This document shows, piece by piece, positions 19,384-27,919 of a DNA stretch of 64,000 nt; the first letter of the stretch is position 1; the number at the start of each line of letters is the position of its first letter. The position numbers and the translations under genes are program-made. Below the pieces are notes generated by a model, which ran no database searches, was not told the origin of the DNA, and was given only the letters and a program-made list of their open reading frames with translations. The DNA lies in the NCBI GenBank assembly GCA_012517385.1, contig JAAYUZ010000139.1:32508-96507 (forward strand). Reading direction: 5' to 3'. This stretch comes from Treponema sp. (GTDB lineage Bacteria > Spirochaetota > Spirochaetia > Treponematales > Breznakiellaceae).

Positions 19384-19625
19384 AGACTTCACTCCTTTGG
19401 CGTTTTCGACGCAAACCGCTTAGGGCGGGTGTGGCGCCGCGGCATCCTTGCCGTTGCTCTACGAAGCTGAAACGTGCCTGGAACCCTCGACCCGCCCGAA
19501 AAGGAAGGGTTGAGGATTTCGAGATGAGACGATGCAGTATCAGAAGCCCGACGGGCATGAAACTGATTCATCTACCTCATTTTGAGTATCGGAATTACAA
19601 AGGGCGGCTAAAGAGGAAAATAAAA
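19384..19625 (-). promoter_or_regulatory. Upstream region and probable long leader of flaB
   Basis: This 242-base gap on the minus strand precedes flaB. It contains several short GC-rich dyads, for example GCCCGTCGGGC and a CGCCGCGGCGCC-like segment near 19430-19440, and AT-rich sequence near 19610-19625 where a promoter could lie. I did not find a convincing sigma-28 match (TAAA-N15-GCCGATAA). Confidence 0.35.
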
Positions 19626-20039
19626 CTATTTAGAAATTCCTGAAGGTCTGCAGCGGGAACATCCTAGCACATGAACATGGGATCTGCCGGGTTTATCAAA
19701 TAACCGGGCTACAAGGACATCCTGGGGAGCCAGGGTTGCCTTACATACGGGACAAATCCGTTTCCGGTCACCTGAGAGGCAGTACATACAGCCATAAATA
19801 TGCATGAGACGGTCCGAACCGTTCATCGATGGAAATGCGGAGGACCTGACCCGTTCACCGGGAGCAAGTTTGGCGGAACAGACCGGACAGGTTCTAGGAT
19901 CCCCTGGCAGCCCTTCCTGAGGAGTTTTATAATAACTGATGGTTTTTTTGGGAGAAAAACCAAAAAAAAGTGAGTATCCAAAATAGAGAAGTCCAGTCCC
20001 TATAATGATAAAAAGAAGTATTTGAATTACATCTGCCAT
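19626..20039 (-). CDS. Membrane-anchored zinc-ribbon protein of unknown function
   Basis: A 137-residue protein. Residues 5-28 form one membrane helix (IQILLFIIIGTGLLYFGYSLFF). The rest is soluble and holds four CxxC pairs: TCPVC, GCMYC, ICPVC and GCSRC. These suit two zinc ribbons of similar sequence, each built from a CPVC half and a GCxxC half, so the domain looks like an internal duplication. No catalytic motif is seen. It is oriented like flaB and divergent from rsmI. I do not recognise a named family, and a role in flagellar biology is only suggested by neighbourhood. Confidence 0.7.
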   Translation of the reverse strand: MADVIQILLFIIIGTGLLYFGYSLFFGFSPKKTISYYKTPQEGLPGDPRTCPVCSAKLAPGERVRSSAFPSMNGSDRLMHIYGCMYCLSGDRKRICPVCKATLAPQDVLVARLFDKPGRSHVHVLGCSRCRPSGISK

Positions 20040-20098
20040 GATATATGGTTATATTATATCATCTTGGCTATATCCTGGAATAGGAGTATACTTAGGTT

Positions 20099-20791
20099 GT
20101 GTCTACCTTATATGTTATTGGTACTCCTATTGGAAATCTGGGTGATATTACTTTTCGTGCTGTAGAAATACTTAAAACTGTTGATGTTGTTGCCTGTGAA
20201 GATACCCGTCAGACTCTGAAATTGTTGAATCATTTAGGGATTTCGGTCCGTCTTCTTTCTTGCCGATCCCAAAACGAAGGTATTGCGGCAGATAAGGTAA
20301 TTAAACTGCTGGATGAGGGTTTAACGGTAGCCTATGCAAGTGATGCTGGGACCCCAGGAGTAAGTGATCCCGGAGCAGTGCTTGTTCGGGCGGTGGTTCA
20401 AGCGGGGCATGAGGCTATTCCGATACCCGGACCGTCTGCTTTTGCTTCGCTGGTAAGCATTGCCGGTGGTTTAGATAAAACCGTTATTTTTGAAGGCTTT
20501 CTTTCACCAAAACCGGGCCGCCGCAGAGCCAGGTTGCAAGAGCTTTTAAATACCGAAGATGCCTTTGTTTTATATGAATCTCCCTTTAGAATACTCAAGT
20601 TATTGCAGGATCTTGCCGATCTTGATAAGGACCGATATCTCTGTATTGGACGTGAAATGACCAAATTTCACGAAGAGTATCTTCGTGGTTCAGCGGGTGA
20701 ACTTTTAGAACTCTTACAGTCCAGGGATAGTCAAAAAGGCGAATTTTCAGTGTATGTATCTGGAAAGAAAAAGGATAAACTATTAGAATAA
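20099..20791 (+). CDS. rsmI: 16S rRNA 2'-O-methyltransferase RsmI
   Basis: A 230-residue protein that methylates the 2'-O of C1402 in 16S rRNA using SAM. The tetrapyrrole-methylase fold is clear: LYVIGTPIGNLGDITFRAVE at the N-terminus, ACEDTRQTLKLLNHLGI, the SAM-binding AYASDAGTPGVSDPGAVLV, and PGPSAFASLVSIAGG. The C-terminal LFEESPHR-type segment reads LYESPFRILKLLQDL. A GTG start at 20099 is used. The usual C-terminal extension after about residue 225 is short here, common in many phyla. Confidence 0.95.
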   Translation: MSTLYVIGTPIGNLGDITFRAVEILKTVDVVACEDTRQTLKLLNHLGISVRLLSCRSQNEGIAADKVIKLLDEGLTVAYASDAGTPGVSDPGAVLVRAVVQAGHEAIPIPGPSAFASLVSIAGGLDKTVIFEGFLSPKPGRRRARLQELLNTEDAFVLYESPFRILKLLQDLADLDKDRYLCIGREMTKFHEEYLRGSAGELLELLQSRDSQKGEFSVYVSGKKKDKLLE

Positions 20792-20833
20792 AAGAGCCGA
20801 TGTACTCTGTATACGGCAAGGCAGGGCGTAATT

Positions 20834-21118
20834 ATGACAGTAGACAGAATTGGTTCCATTGATCCTATTCAAAACAGCAAAAAGACTGGGAAACCGGAAT
20901 CGGTCCATAAAAAGGGCGATATCGATTCGGTTAATCTCTCCAATGAAGCTGTAGAGAAGGGTGATCTATATCAAGCTATTGAACTGGTATCTTCCGCCGC
21001 AGATGTTCGTGCTGAGAAAATTGCTGAATTAAAGCAAAAAATTAATGATCCTGCCTATATTAATGATACGGTAATCAATAAGACTGCTGAAAAGATCATG
21101 GATCTTTTTGGTCTATAA
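20834..21118 (+). CDS. flgM: Anti-sigma-28 factor FlgM
   Basis: A 94-residue protein. The N-terminal half is disordered and polar (NSKKTGKPESVHKKGDID) and the C-terminal half carries the FlgM pattern VNLSNEAVEKGD then RAEKIAELKQKINDPAYIND. FlgM holds the flagellar sigma factor inactive until the hook-basal body is built. It lies between rsmI and an alcohol-dehydrogenase-like gene, and flaB is 1.5 kb away on the other strand. No sigma-28 gene is in the window. The call rests on sequence pattern and is strong for so short a protein. Confidence 0.88.
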   Translation: MTVDRIGSIDPIQNSKKTGKPESVHKKGDIDSVNLSNEAVEKGDLYQAIELVSSAADVRAEKIAELKQKINDPAYINDTVINKTAEKIMDLFGL

Positions 21119-21121
21119 CAT

Positions 21122-22267
21122 ATGCCTGACATTTCTTTTAAGCTAGATCCCAGAATCATCATTGGCCCTGATACGGTTAATCGGCTGGGAAGTGTCTGTG
21201 CTGAATATGGAAACAGGGTTGTTCTGGTAACAGAACAGGTTCTATATGAAAATAAAATAATCGATCGAGTTGTTCAGGTTCTTGAAGATTCACAGGTAGA
21301 AACTATCGTTTTTGATGAAATGCCTCCCCAGGCAACTGCAGAAATTGCTGAGCAAGTAGCCGAACTTGCCCGTGGTGGCCGATGCGGAGCAGTGATTAGC
21401 CTTGGTGGTATAAAAACTCAGGCTATTGGACGTTTGGCTTCCATGTTAATAGAACCGGGGGCCTATCTTTTTGATTTATTGGATGGACAAGTCCCTCATT
21501 GGAAGTGTCTTCCCTATATTGCGGTCCCTACAAGCGGTAGAGATCCCTTTCTATTTTCAGATCGATTTATAGCAGTCGATCCCCGGGATCGAACGGTTAA
21601 AGTAGTTCATACACCCGCAGGCCTCTGTGTGGCTGCAATAATTGATAGCGGAGTTTCGGAATTGCTGTCCGATAAATTTGCCGCCACGGTAGCTTTTGAT
21701 GGCCTGTGTGTAGCAATAGAATCCTATTGTTCTACCAAGTCTAATTTCCTGTCCGATGCAATTTTAGAGCAAGCTATTATTTCGTATGGTTATATTTTAG
21801 ATTCCTTCTCAGAAAATAGAACCTTTGATCTGGTTGGCAGCTCATCCCATGCGGGATTTTTAACAGCCCTGGGGTCTGCCGTAAGCGCCCCTGGTATAGG
21901 TACTGCACTGGCTTATGCCATAAATGGCCGTTTCCCAGTAGCAAAATCCTGGTGTTCCACGGTGTTGCTGCCCCATATTATGGAACGGCTCGTGGCGGCA
22001 AGGCCTGAAAAATTAGCCAGAATAGCGGAACTGCTGGGTGAGCCTGTTCAGGGTGTGCCGACCGCTGAAGCTGCGGGTCTTGCGATCGATGGGGTCAGGC
22101 GGAGAATGGGCGTTTTATCGGTACCAGGTCGGCTTAAGGATTTTAATTTAGTGCTTGATAGACTTGTTCCAGTGGCTGAAACCGCCCGTAATCTTGATTT
22201 TATTGCCTATTCTCCACGGCCAGTTACGAGCGATGAAGCATACGATATACTAAAGCAGGCTTTTTAG
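21122..22267 (+). CDS. Iron-alcohol-dehydrogenase-like protein lacking the metal-binding histidines
   Basis: A 381-residue protein with the fold of iron-dependent alcohol dehydrogenases: N-terminal dinucleotide-binding half (residues 1-185) and all-helical half (186-381). The active-site ligands are degraded. The DALTHAIE motif of active enzymes reads DGLCVAIE here, so the first His is Val. The HGMAH region reads PGIGT, and the position before the LLPH block is Lys where the last His ligand stands. The GGGS nucleotide loop is SLGGIKTQ. It probably does not use iron and may be a non-catalytic relative. It begins four bases after flgM, suggesting co-expression. No substrate can be named. Confidence 0.75.
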   Translation: MPDISFKLDPRIIIGPDTVNRLGSVCAEYGNRVVLVTEQVLYENKIIDRVVQVLEDSQVETIVFDEMPPQATAEIAEQVAELARGGRCGAVISLGGIKTQAIGRLASMLIEPGAYLFDLLDGQVPHWKCLPYIAVPTSGRDPFLFSDRFIAVDPRDRTVKVVHTPAGLCVAAIIDSGVSELLSDKFAATVAFDGLCVAIESYCSTKSNFLSDAILEQAIISYGYILDSFSENRTFDLVGSSSHAGFLTALGSAVSAPGIGTALAYAINGRFPVAKSWCSTVLLPHIMERLVAARPEKLARIAELLGEPVQGVPTAEAAGLAIDGVRRRMGVLSVPGRLKDFNLVLDRLVPVAETARNLDFIAYSPRPVTSDEAYDILKQAF

Positions 22268-22273
22268 GTTTTC

Positions 22274-23092
22274 ATGATCACCCTGGAAAAATTACTTAAA
22301 TTACCACGGCATCAGCGGTTGCGTAAAATTGAAAAAATCCTTACCCAATATGAATATCAACTGGTCGGAAAACAGCTAGGTACAGAAAAAATTTCTGATG
22401 AATATATTCAAAACATAGTTTATCTGCTTGTACAGGACAACGAGTTTGATGAACCTATACGAGAATATTTAAAAAGCAAGTATCTGGAATTACAGACCCA
22501 GATAGGTAATCGGGAGCCTGTGAATAGAATCCGACACCTGCTTCTATCCCTATTGGGTACATCCGTGGCTGATTGGGATTTTATTGATGCGGAGGGGCGG
22601 CTTTCCCGAACCAGAGACCAATATATTTCTGGAATGCAGGTCTTTTTAGAAGACATTCGCTCACCTTTTAATGTGGGAGCCATGTTCCGGACAGCTGAAT
22701 GTTTTGGAGTAGAAAAAATATACCTTTCATCCTTCTGTGCGGATCCTTTGCATCCACGGGCTGAACGAAGCGCCATGGGCTGTGTTGCAATAGTTCCATG
22801 GAAACGACGATCCCTGGAAAATCTGGATGGCCCCCTATTTGCTCTGGAAACTGGCGGAATTCCCCTGAATGAGTTCATGTTCCCCGAAAACGCTACAATG
22901 ATTGTCGGATCTGAAGAATTGGGAGTTTCCCCTGAGGCGTTACAATTAGCTGACTCATCACTTGGCAGAGTGAGTATCCCTACGATTGGAGCAAAGGGCT
23001 CTCTCAATGTGGCTGTCGCCTTCGGTATCGCGATGCAGCGATGGCATCAATCCATCGCCCATCGTCTAAAACCTCAGCCCCTGGACCGCTGA
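22274..23092 (+). CDS. SpoU/TrmH-family RNA 2'-O-methyltransferase
   Basis: A 272-residue protein. The C-terminal 150 residues form the SPOUT trefoil-knot domain with motif 1 FLEDIRSPFNVGAMFRTAEC, motif 2 ATMIVGSEELGVSPEAL and motif 3 VSIPTIGAKGSLNVAVAFGI. It should transfer a methyl group from SAM to a ribose in tRNA or rRNA. The first 110 residues are an extra helical region beginning ITLEKLLKLPRHQRLRKIEKI that is not typical of TrmH or RlmB and may guide RNA choice. The 3' end overlaps the convergent HDOD gene by 19 bases. The target RNA is not predictable. Confidence 0.85.
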   Translation: MITLEKLLKLPRHQRLRKIEKILTQYEYQLVGKQLGTEKISDEYIQNIVYLLVQDNEFDEPIREYLKSKYLELQTQIGNREPVNRIRHLLLSLLGTSVADWDFIDAEGRLSRTRDQYISGMQVFLEDIRSPFNVGAMFRTAECFGVEKIYLSSFCADPLHPRAERSAMGCVAIVPWKRRSLENLDGPLFALETGGIPLNEFMFPENATMIVGSEELGVSPEALQLADSSLGRVSIPTIGAKGSLNVAVAFGIAMQRWHQSIAHRLKPQPLDR

Positions 23093-24579
23093 TTTTCCCG
23101 TTTAAAGCCCGCAGCAAATTTCTCCAACAGGACTTCGAGCTGTTTTTCATTTGAAATTCCAAAGGATGCGAGGGGTTTTTTATCAATTTGATCGAAGGTA
23201 ACAGTTCCTGATTCATACTCACAGAGCATATTTGCCAGATAGACCGTTTCGACCAGGTCTTTAAATTCAGCGGGTGCAACGTTAGGATCATGATGTAACC
23301 GGATCGCACTTACCAGGTTGTCGGGAAAATTCCACTTTTGCGCGATCAGAGCTCCGATTTCAGCATGATTCAAGCCTGCTGAAAGATCTTCGAAGGTAGA
23401 AGCCGGTATTCCCTTTTCTACACAGAAGGTCTTTATTTTATTGAGCAAATCGGGATGTACATTGGCAAAGATAATTTTACCCATGTCATGCAGAATGCCG
23501 CCTACAAACACATCATCGAGCAGATTCCGGTCTTTACGGAAGTTTTTTGCTAGATTGTATGCATAAAAGGCGGTTTTATATGAATGGTCCCAAAGGATGC
23601 GTTTATCGGTTGTATCATCACCTAATATCTTCTGGGTGCCATAGGAATAGAGCATGTTTTTAATACCCCGGATTCCAACCATTTTCACCGCTTCTGATAT
23701 GCTATCGACCTTTTTGGAGAGCATAAATTGAGCTGAGTTAACGACCTTTAAAAGGTCTGCGGTCATGGCCGGATCCATGGAAATCTGACGGGCAATATCA
23801 GCCATTTCAGATTTTGGATCATTGATGAGTTTTTGAATCATCACAATGTTTTCGGGGAATTGGGGCAGGGATGTAATCTGATCTACTATGGCTTGAGAAA
23901 GGATTGAGAGGTTTTCAACCCGGGTCTGGTCCAGAGGAATGGATATGCGGGCTATTGTTTCAGTGTCGCTGGCTACAATATCAAAACAATCCTCATCGAG
24001 ACCTATCTTTTTTAACATAAGGACGAGGATTACTAATCCCAGACCGGCTCCTTCGGAGTCATCCAGTACCTGAGTAAGGGCTTCTTCGAGAGAATTGTAT
24101 TGACGTGACCGGGCAAGCTTATCATGTATACGGATGAGTTCCGTTTTTGTAATTGCTACATTATTGCGTACTTCTAAATTGATAATTTGAGCCTTTACAT
24201 GAAGAATAATTTTAATATACAGGCCCTTTTCTTTCTGTAGCTGCAGGTAATGGGCGATATTATCCATCGTATCCTGTTTAAAATTCGCCATACCCAGCTT
24301 ATAATCCTCTGGATTATTAAGATCCAAGCCCCGTTCCTGGAAATATACCCGTTTGGTATTTGCCTTTTTTGCATTTACTGCCAGTTCCCTCAGGCAATAG
24401 GATAGATAATCCTTGAGCTTTTCCTGACCAAGTTCTTTCAAGAAGGCCTCAAGAACCTCCTCGATGTACATTTCGATTTCATGGGGTAATGTGTAAGTTG
24501 TGATGGTGAGGGGAATCCCCGAATTGATGGCTTTTTTAATTCTAGAAACATCAACAACTAATTCCTGTGAAACAGCCAT
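23074..24579 (-). CDS. HDOD domain protein with N-terminal histidine-kinase-type ATPase-like domain
   Basis: A 501-residue soluble protein. The N-terminal part (about residues 30-215) resembles a GHKL ATPase: the N-box-like YCLRELAVNAKKAN (Glu65, Asn69) and the G-box-like DDSEGAGLGLVILVLML. The C-terminal part (about 230-430) is an HDOD domain with QITSLPQFPENIVMIQKLI and an intact GGILHDMGKIIFANVHPDLL. HDOD proteins act in signalling, often tied to motility or cyclic nucleotides. The combination suggests a regulator that binds ATP or a partner kinase. No phospho-acceptor His domain is seen. It is transcribed toward the methyltransferase gene and overlaps its end. Confidence 0.8.
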   Translation of the reverse strand: MAVSQELVVDVSRIKKAINSGIPLTITTYTLPHEIEMYIEEVLEAFLKELGQEKLKDYLSYCLRELAVNAKKANTKRVYFQERGLDLNNPEDYKLGMANFKQDTMDNIAHYLQLQKEKGLYIKIILHVKAQIINLEVRNNVAITKTELIRIHDKLARSRQYNSLEEALTQVLDDSEGAGLGLVILVLMLKKIGLDEDCFDIVASDTETIARISIPLDQTRVENLSILSQAIVDQITSLPQFPENIVMIQKLINDPKSEMADIARQISMDPAMTADLLKVVNSAQFMLSKKVDSISEAVKMVGIRGIKNMLYSYGTQKILGDDTTDKRILWDHSYKTAFYAYNLAKNFRKDRNLLDDVFVGGILHDMGKIIFANVHPDLLNKIKTFCVEKGIPASTFEDLSAGLNHAEIGALIAQKWNFPDNLVSAIRLHHDPNVAPAEFKDLVETVYLANMLCEYESGTVTFDQIDKKPLASFGISNEKQLEVLLEKFAAGFKRENQRSRG

Positions 24580-24657
24580 ACTTTGTTCCTTATAAAAAAT
24601 GGGAAAATTCTATGTAAAATTATAGCATTATAACAATTACTTCCGCAAGGATAATGC

Positions 24658-27054
24658 TTATGTTTCATATCGTTTAATGATGGTAGCCATCCGTTTAAGC
24701 TCCCGGGAAACGATACCATTGATAGAATCGGGAGGAAAATTCCCATCCTCATCGGCTATCCCTGCGGGCCTTCCCATGAAAACTTCGAGGGCCTCATCGA
24801 TGGTGTTTACCGCATAAAGGTGGAATAGGCCTGCCTTGATATCACTTTGAACCTTTTGATTTAGAATGATGTTATTTAAGTTCCGTTTCGGAATTAACAC
24901 TCCCTGGGTGCCGGTAAGCCCCTGTTTTGCACATATGGTATGGAATCCTTCTATTTTTTCTGAGACTCCTCCAACGGGCTGCATATCCCCGAGTTGGTTA
25001 ACACTGCCGGTGATTGCCAGGTCCTGTCGCAGAGGAATGCCGGAAATAGCTGAAATAATCGCACAAAGCTGGGCAGCGGTGGCTGAATCGCCATCTATAG
25101 GTGTGTACATTTGTTCGAAACAAAGGCTCGCAGTGATTGAAAGGGGGAAGGTTCTTGCATATCTTGAGCGCAGATAGCCAGAGAGAATAAGCACCGCCTT
25201 GTCGAATATTTCACCTGATAAACCTGATTCGCCTTCGATATTAATAACACCACCGTCTCCTGGTGCGACTTGGGCGGAAACGACGACGGGAATACCGTAA
25301 GCGTAATAACCCCGGTCGTGGACCGCAAGACCATTAATTTTGCCAATAGCACTGCCTGTAAATTGAATAATAATTTCGTTGGCTAAAATCATGGATTGGA
25401 TGGATTCTTCCGGTAAGCGATGTAAATAGGCTCGGAGCTCCAGGGTTTTTTGTATAACCTCCGCTGAAATTTCATCAAGCTGATGTTCTTTGGCATACCA
25501 GGTCGCCTCCCTCAGTAAATCTACTACTAAAGAGAACCGGGTGCTGAGCTTTTGACGATGTTCTGCATCCCGTACGCTCCATTCAAGCACCGCTGAAACC
25601 CCCGATGGATTAAGGGGTAAAAGCTGTTCTTCCTGTACAATTTTATGTAAAAACGCTGCATAGCGCTGCTGGGAATGTTCATTCCTGTTCATGGTGGAAT
25701 CGAATTCAGCACATATCTTAAATAATTTTTGAAAATCCGGATCGGTCTGGTACATGATGTCATAGGTAGATTCTTCGCCAATGAGGACAACCTTGACAGA
25801 GAGTTCAATCGGCTCCGGTTTTATGATGAGGGGGCTTGCAAGAGGGCTTGGCGGACATTGAATTTCCACAACCCCGGTCTGCAGTACCCGTTTCAGGTAA
25901 GGCCATGCCTCTTCATCCTGAATGATATCCTCTGCCCGAAGTACAAGGATGCCTCCTGCGGCTTTAATGAGGCTGCCCGCTCTGATTCGCAGGTATGCGG
26001 ATCGCAGTTCTTCAGTCATCGAACCAGGGGGTTCAATGGTCCCCACCAGGTTCGTGAGGGTGGGGCGATTTTCGAAAATAACCGGTGGCGTATCTATCCC
26101 TGAACGGTCCACTATAATATTTACCCCATAACGAATAAGAGCTGAAGGGTGGTTATGGCTTCTTTGGGTTTCCTTTTCCAGTCTCTCAGGATAGAATAAC
26201 GGCAGGTGTCCTATAATATCCTCTTCCATAGCCTTTAGCCAGGTTAGGATTGGTTCATAGGGAAACGCCTTTGCAAGCCCTTCTATATGCAGATGGATAT
26301 CCGGTTTTAACATTTCCTTTGATAGTTCCTGTACTTTTCTATCCAGATCCATCCGTTCCCGTTTTAATGTATCGAAGAGTCCCTTCATTTTATCAATGAG
26401 GGTGTAATAGGTTTCACGGAGCCTATTCCATTCATCAGCAGAAAGATTACCGCTTGCAACCTGGGTTTGCAGATCTTCGAATGAAATAGGGATCCCATCC
26501 CGCAATGGAACAAGATCGGTACTTTGTGATTCACCTTCGTTGATCTGAACTATCTGAAAGCCCTGGGTTGTGGCTTCAGTTTCAAAGGCGCTTAAAATTT
26601 TGTTTTCCTGCTGCTCTAAAGATGAAACAAGATTGCTTTTTTGTAATTTAAAGGCATCACTTTCCCGATGTAAGCGAACCAAACGTTTAACTTCTTCAAT
26701 AAAATCATGAAGATGTTGTTTAAATTGTCTTCCTGTACCAGCAGGTACTTGGATGATATGAGGTTCTGTGGGTACTACATAATTTGAAACATACAGAAAA
26801 TCTTGCAAGCCCCTTTGGGGTGGATTATAGTTTTTAAGTGCTTTTAAGAGAGCGGTTCTTCGGCCCGTACCAGGTGCGCCCTGGATATAGATATTATAAC
26901 CCTTAGCCTGTATGCCAAGTCCTAAAGAAAGGGCTTTCATGGCTCGGCTCTGGCCAATAATGGTAGCATCTGAATCGGTCGAATTGTTCAATTCAGGAGG
27001 AAGAATGGTAAAAATGATATCTTCTGGAGATAATCTGTAGGTGTTGATGTTCAC
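24658..27054 (-). CDS. Lon-like ATP-dependent protease (YcbZ/LonB-type, AAA_32)
   Basis: A 798-residue protein. The C-terminal Lon protease domain has the Ser-Lys dyad 43 residues apart: Ser657 in PIDGDSATAAQL and Lys700 in GGVSEKIEGF, as in Lon. The N-terminal ATPase region has a P-loop GAPGTGRRTALL (about 59-70) with Arg where classic Walker A has Lys, which I recall as usual for this AAA_32 branch. A coiled middle segment (about 130-250) separates the halves. The start is GTG 27054 behind AAGGAGC on the minus strand. It is divergent from the oxygen-sensor operon. Substrates are unknown. Confidence 0.88.
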   Translation of the reverse strand: MNINTYRLSPEDIIFTILPPELNNSTDSDATIIGQSRAMKALSLGLGIQAKGYNIYIQGAPGTGRRTALLKALKNYNPPQRGLQDFLYVSNYVVPTEPHIIQVPAGTGRQFKQHLHDFIEEVKRLVRLHRESDAFKLQKSNLVSSLEQQENKILSAFETEATTQGFQIVQINEGESQSTDLVPLRDGIPISFEDLQTQVASGNLSADEWNRLRETYYTLIDKMKGLFDTLKRERMDLDRKVQELSKEMLKPDIHLHIEGLAKAFPYEPILTWLKAMEEDIIGHLPLFYPERLEKETQRSHNHPSALIRYGVNIIVDRSGIDTPPVIFENRPTLTNLVGTIEPPGSMTEELRSAYLRIRAGSLIKAAGGILVLRAEDIIQDEEAWPYLKRVLQTGVVEIQCPPSPLASPLIIKPEPIELSVKVVLIGEESTYDIMYQTDPDFQKLFKICAEFDSTMNRNEHSQQRYAAFLHKIVQEEQLLPLNPSGVSAVLEWSVRDAEHRQKLSTRFSLVVDLLREATWYAKEHQLDEISAEVIQKTLELRAYLHRLPEESIQSMILANEIIIQFTGSAIGKINGLAVHDRGYYAYGIPVVVSAQVAPGDGGVINIEGESGLSGEIFDKAVLILSGYLRSRYARTFPLSITASLCFEQMYTPIDGDSATAAQLCAIISAISGIPLRQDLAITGSVNQLGDMQPVGGVSEKIEGFHTICAKQGLTGTQGVLIPKRNLNNIILNQKVQSDIKAGLFHLYAVNTIDEALEVFMGRPAGIADEDGNFPPDSINGIVSRELKRMATIIKRYET

Positions 27055-27127
27055 AATTGAAGCTCCTTATAGTAAACTATGAGCGGAAGAAGAGGAGAAA
27101 TCAAGGGCAATCGTACTGGAGGGTTTT

Positions 27128-27901
27128 ATGATAGCTGTAGACGATGTAAATGGCAAAATTCTGTACCAGGATTCGGAGCATATGTTTATCTGGCTGGGAG
27201 CTGATCCGGAGAGTGCGTCCGGTGTTGTACAGACAAACCAATATCTTATAATCGATAAGGGTCGAGGTGTTCTGCTTGATCCAGGTGGAATTCACCTTTT
27301 TGCCAGGGTTGTTGCTGTAGTAAGCCGGTATATTTCCCTTGATAAAATAGATGCTATCTTTTTTTCCCATCAGGATCCGGATGTATCTTCCGGTATAGCC
27401 CTGTGGCTTGGGGTTACTTCAGCAAAAATATATGTAAGCTCCCTTTGGCTGCGGTTTTTGCCCCACTTTGGTATAGTTGATCAGAGCAGAATGGTAGGCA
27501 TAGAAGAATTTGGGAATGCCTATAAACTGGGATCCGGTGCTTTGCTGCGTTTTCTGCCAGCCCATTTCTTACATTCTACTGGCAATTATTCCGCTTTTGA
27601 TGAACGGTCCCGAATACTATTTTCCGGAGATATTGGAGCAGCAGTGTTTCCTGCCGGAAAGGAACAGCTTTTTATCGATGATTTTGCTGCAGCTTTACCA
27701 TATATAGAACCATTCCATAAACGGTACATGGCTTCCAATAAAGCTACTTCCCTGTGGGTTCGTCAGGTGCGGGAATTAAAGCCCCAATTGATAGCAGCCC
27801 AACATGGAAGTGTGTTTCGTGGAGAGGCGGTGTCTGATTTTCTTGAGTGGTTAGGAAAGCTAACCTGTGGAATCGATACTATCGAATCAATCTATAGATA
27901 A
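27128..27901 (+). CDS. Oxygen-binding diiron protein (ODP), metallo-beta-lactamase fold
   Basis: A 257-residue protein with the flavodiiron-type metallo-beta-lactamase fold but no flavodoxin domain. Likely iron ligands are visible: His81, Asp83 and Asp85 in FFSHQDPDVSSG, His146 or His149 in PAHFLHSTGN, Asp168 in LFSGDIGA and His226 in AAQHGSVF. In Treponema denticola such a protein binds iron and oxygen and signals to a soluble chemoreceptor encoded beside it. Here the next gene, 18 bases on, is just such a receptor. It is therefore probably an oxygen or redox sensor for chemotaxis. The ribosome-binding site is GGAGGG. An enzyme role such as oxygen reductase is less likely without a flavodoxin partner. 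Confidence 0.82.
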   Translation: MIAVDDVNGKILYQDSEHMFIWLGADPESASGVVQTNQYLIIDKGRGVLLDPGGIHLFARVVAVVSRYISLDKIDAIFFSHQDPDVSSGIALWLGVTSAKIYVSSLWLRFLPHFGIVDQSRMVGIEEFGNAYKLGSGALLRFLPAHFLHSTGNYSAFDERSRILFSGDIGAAVFPAGKEQLFIDDFAAALPYIEPFHKRYMASNKATSLWVRQVRELKPQLIAAQHGSVFRGEAVSDFLEWLGKLTCGIDTIESIYR

Positions 27902-27919
27902 GAGGGCAGGAATACTAAT

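Noticed and set aside
19384..19625. Sigma-28 promoter for flaB
   Set aside because: No close match to TAAA-N15-GCCGATAA was found; only weak AT-rich stretches near 19610-19625.
22420..23007. 195-codon minus-strand frame over the SpoU methyltransferase
   Set aside because: Antisense to a well-supported gene; Ser- and Arg-rich composition typical of a shadow frame.
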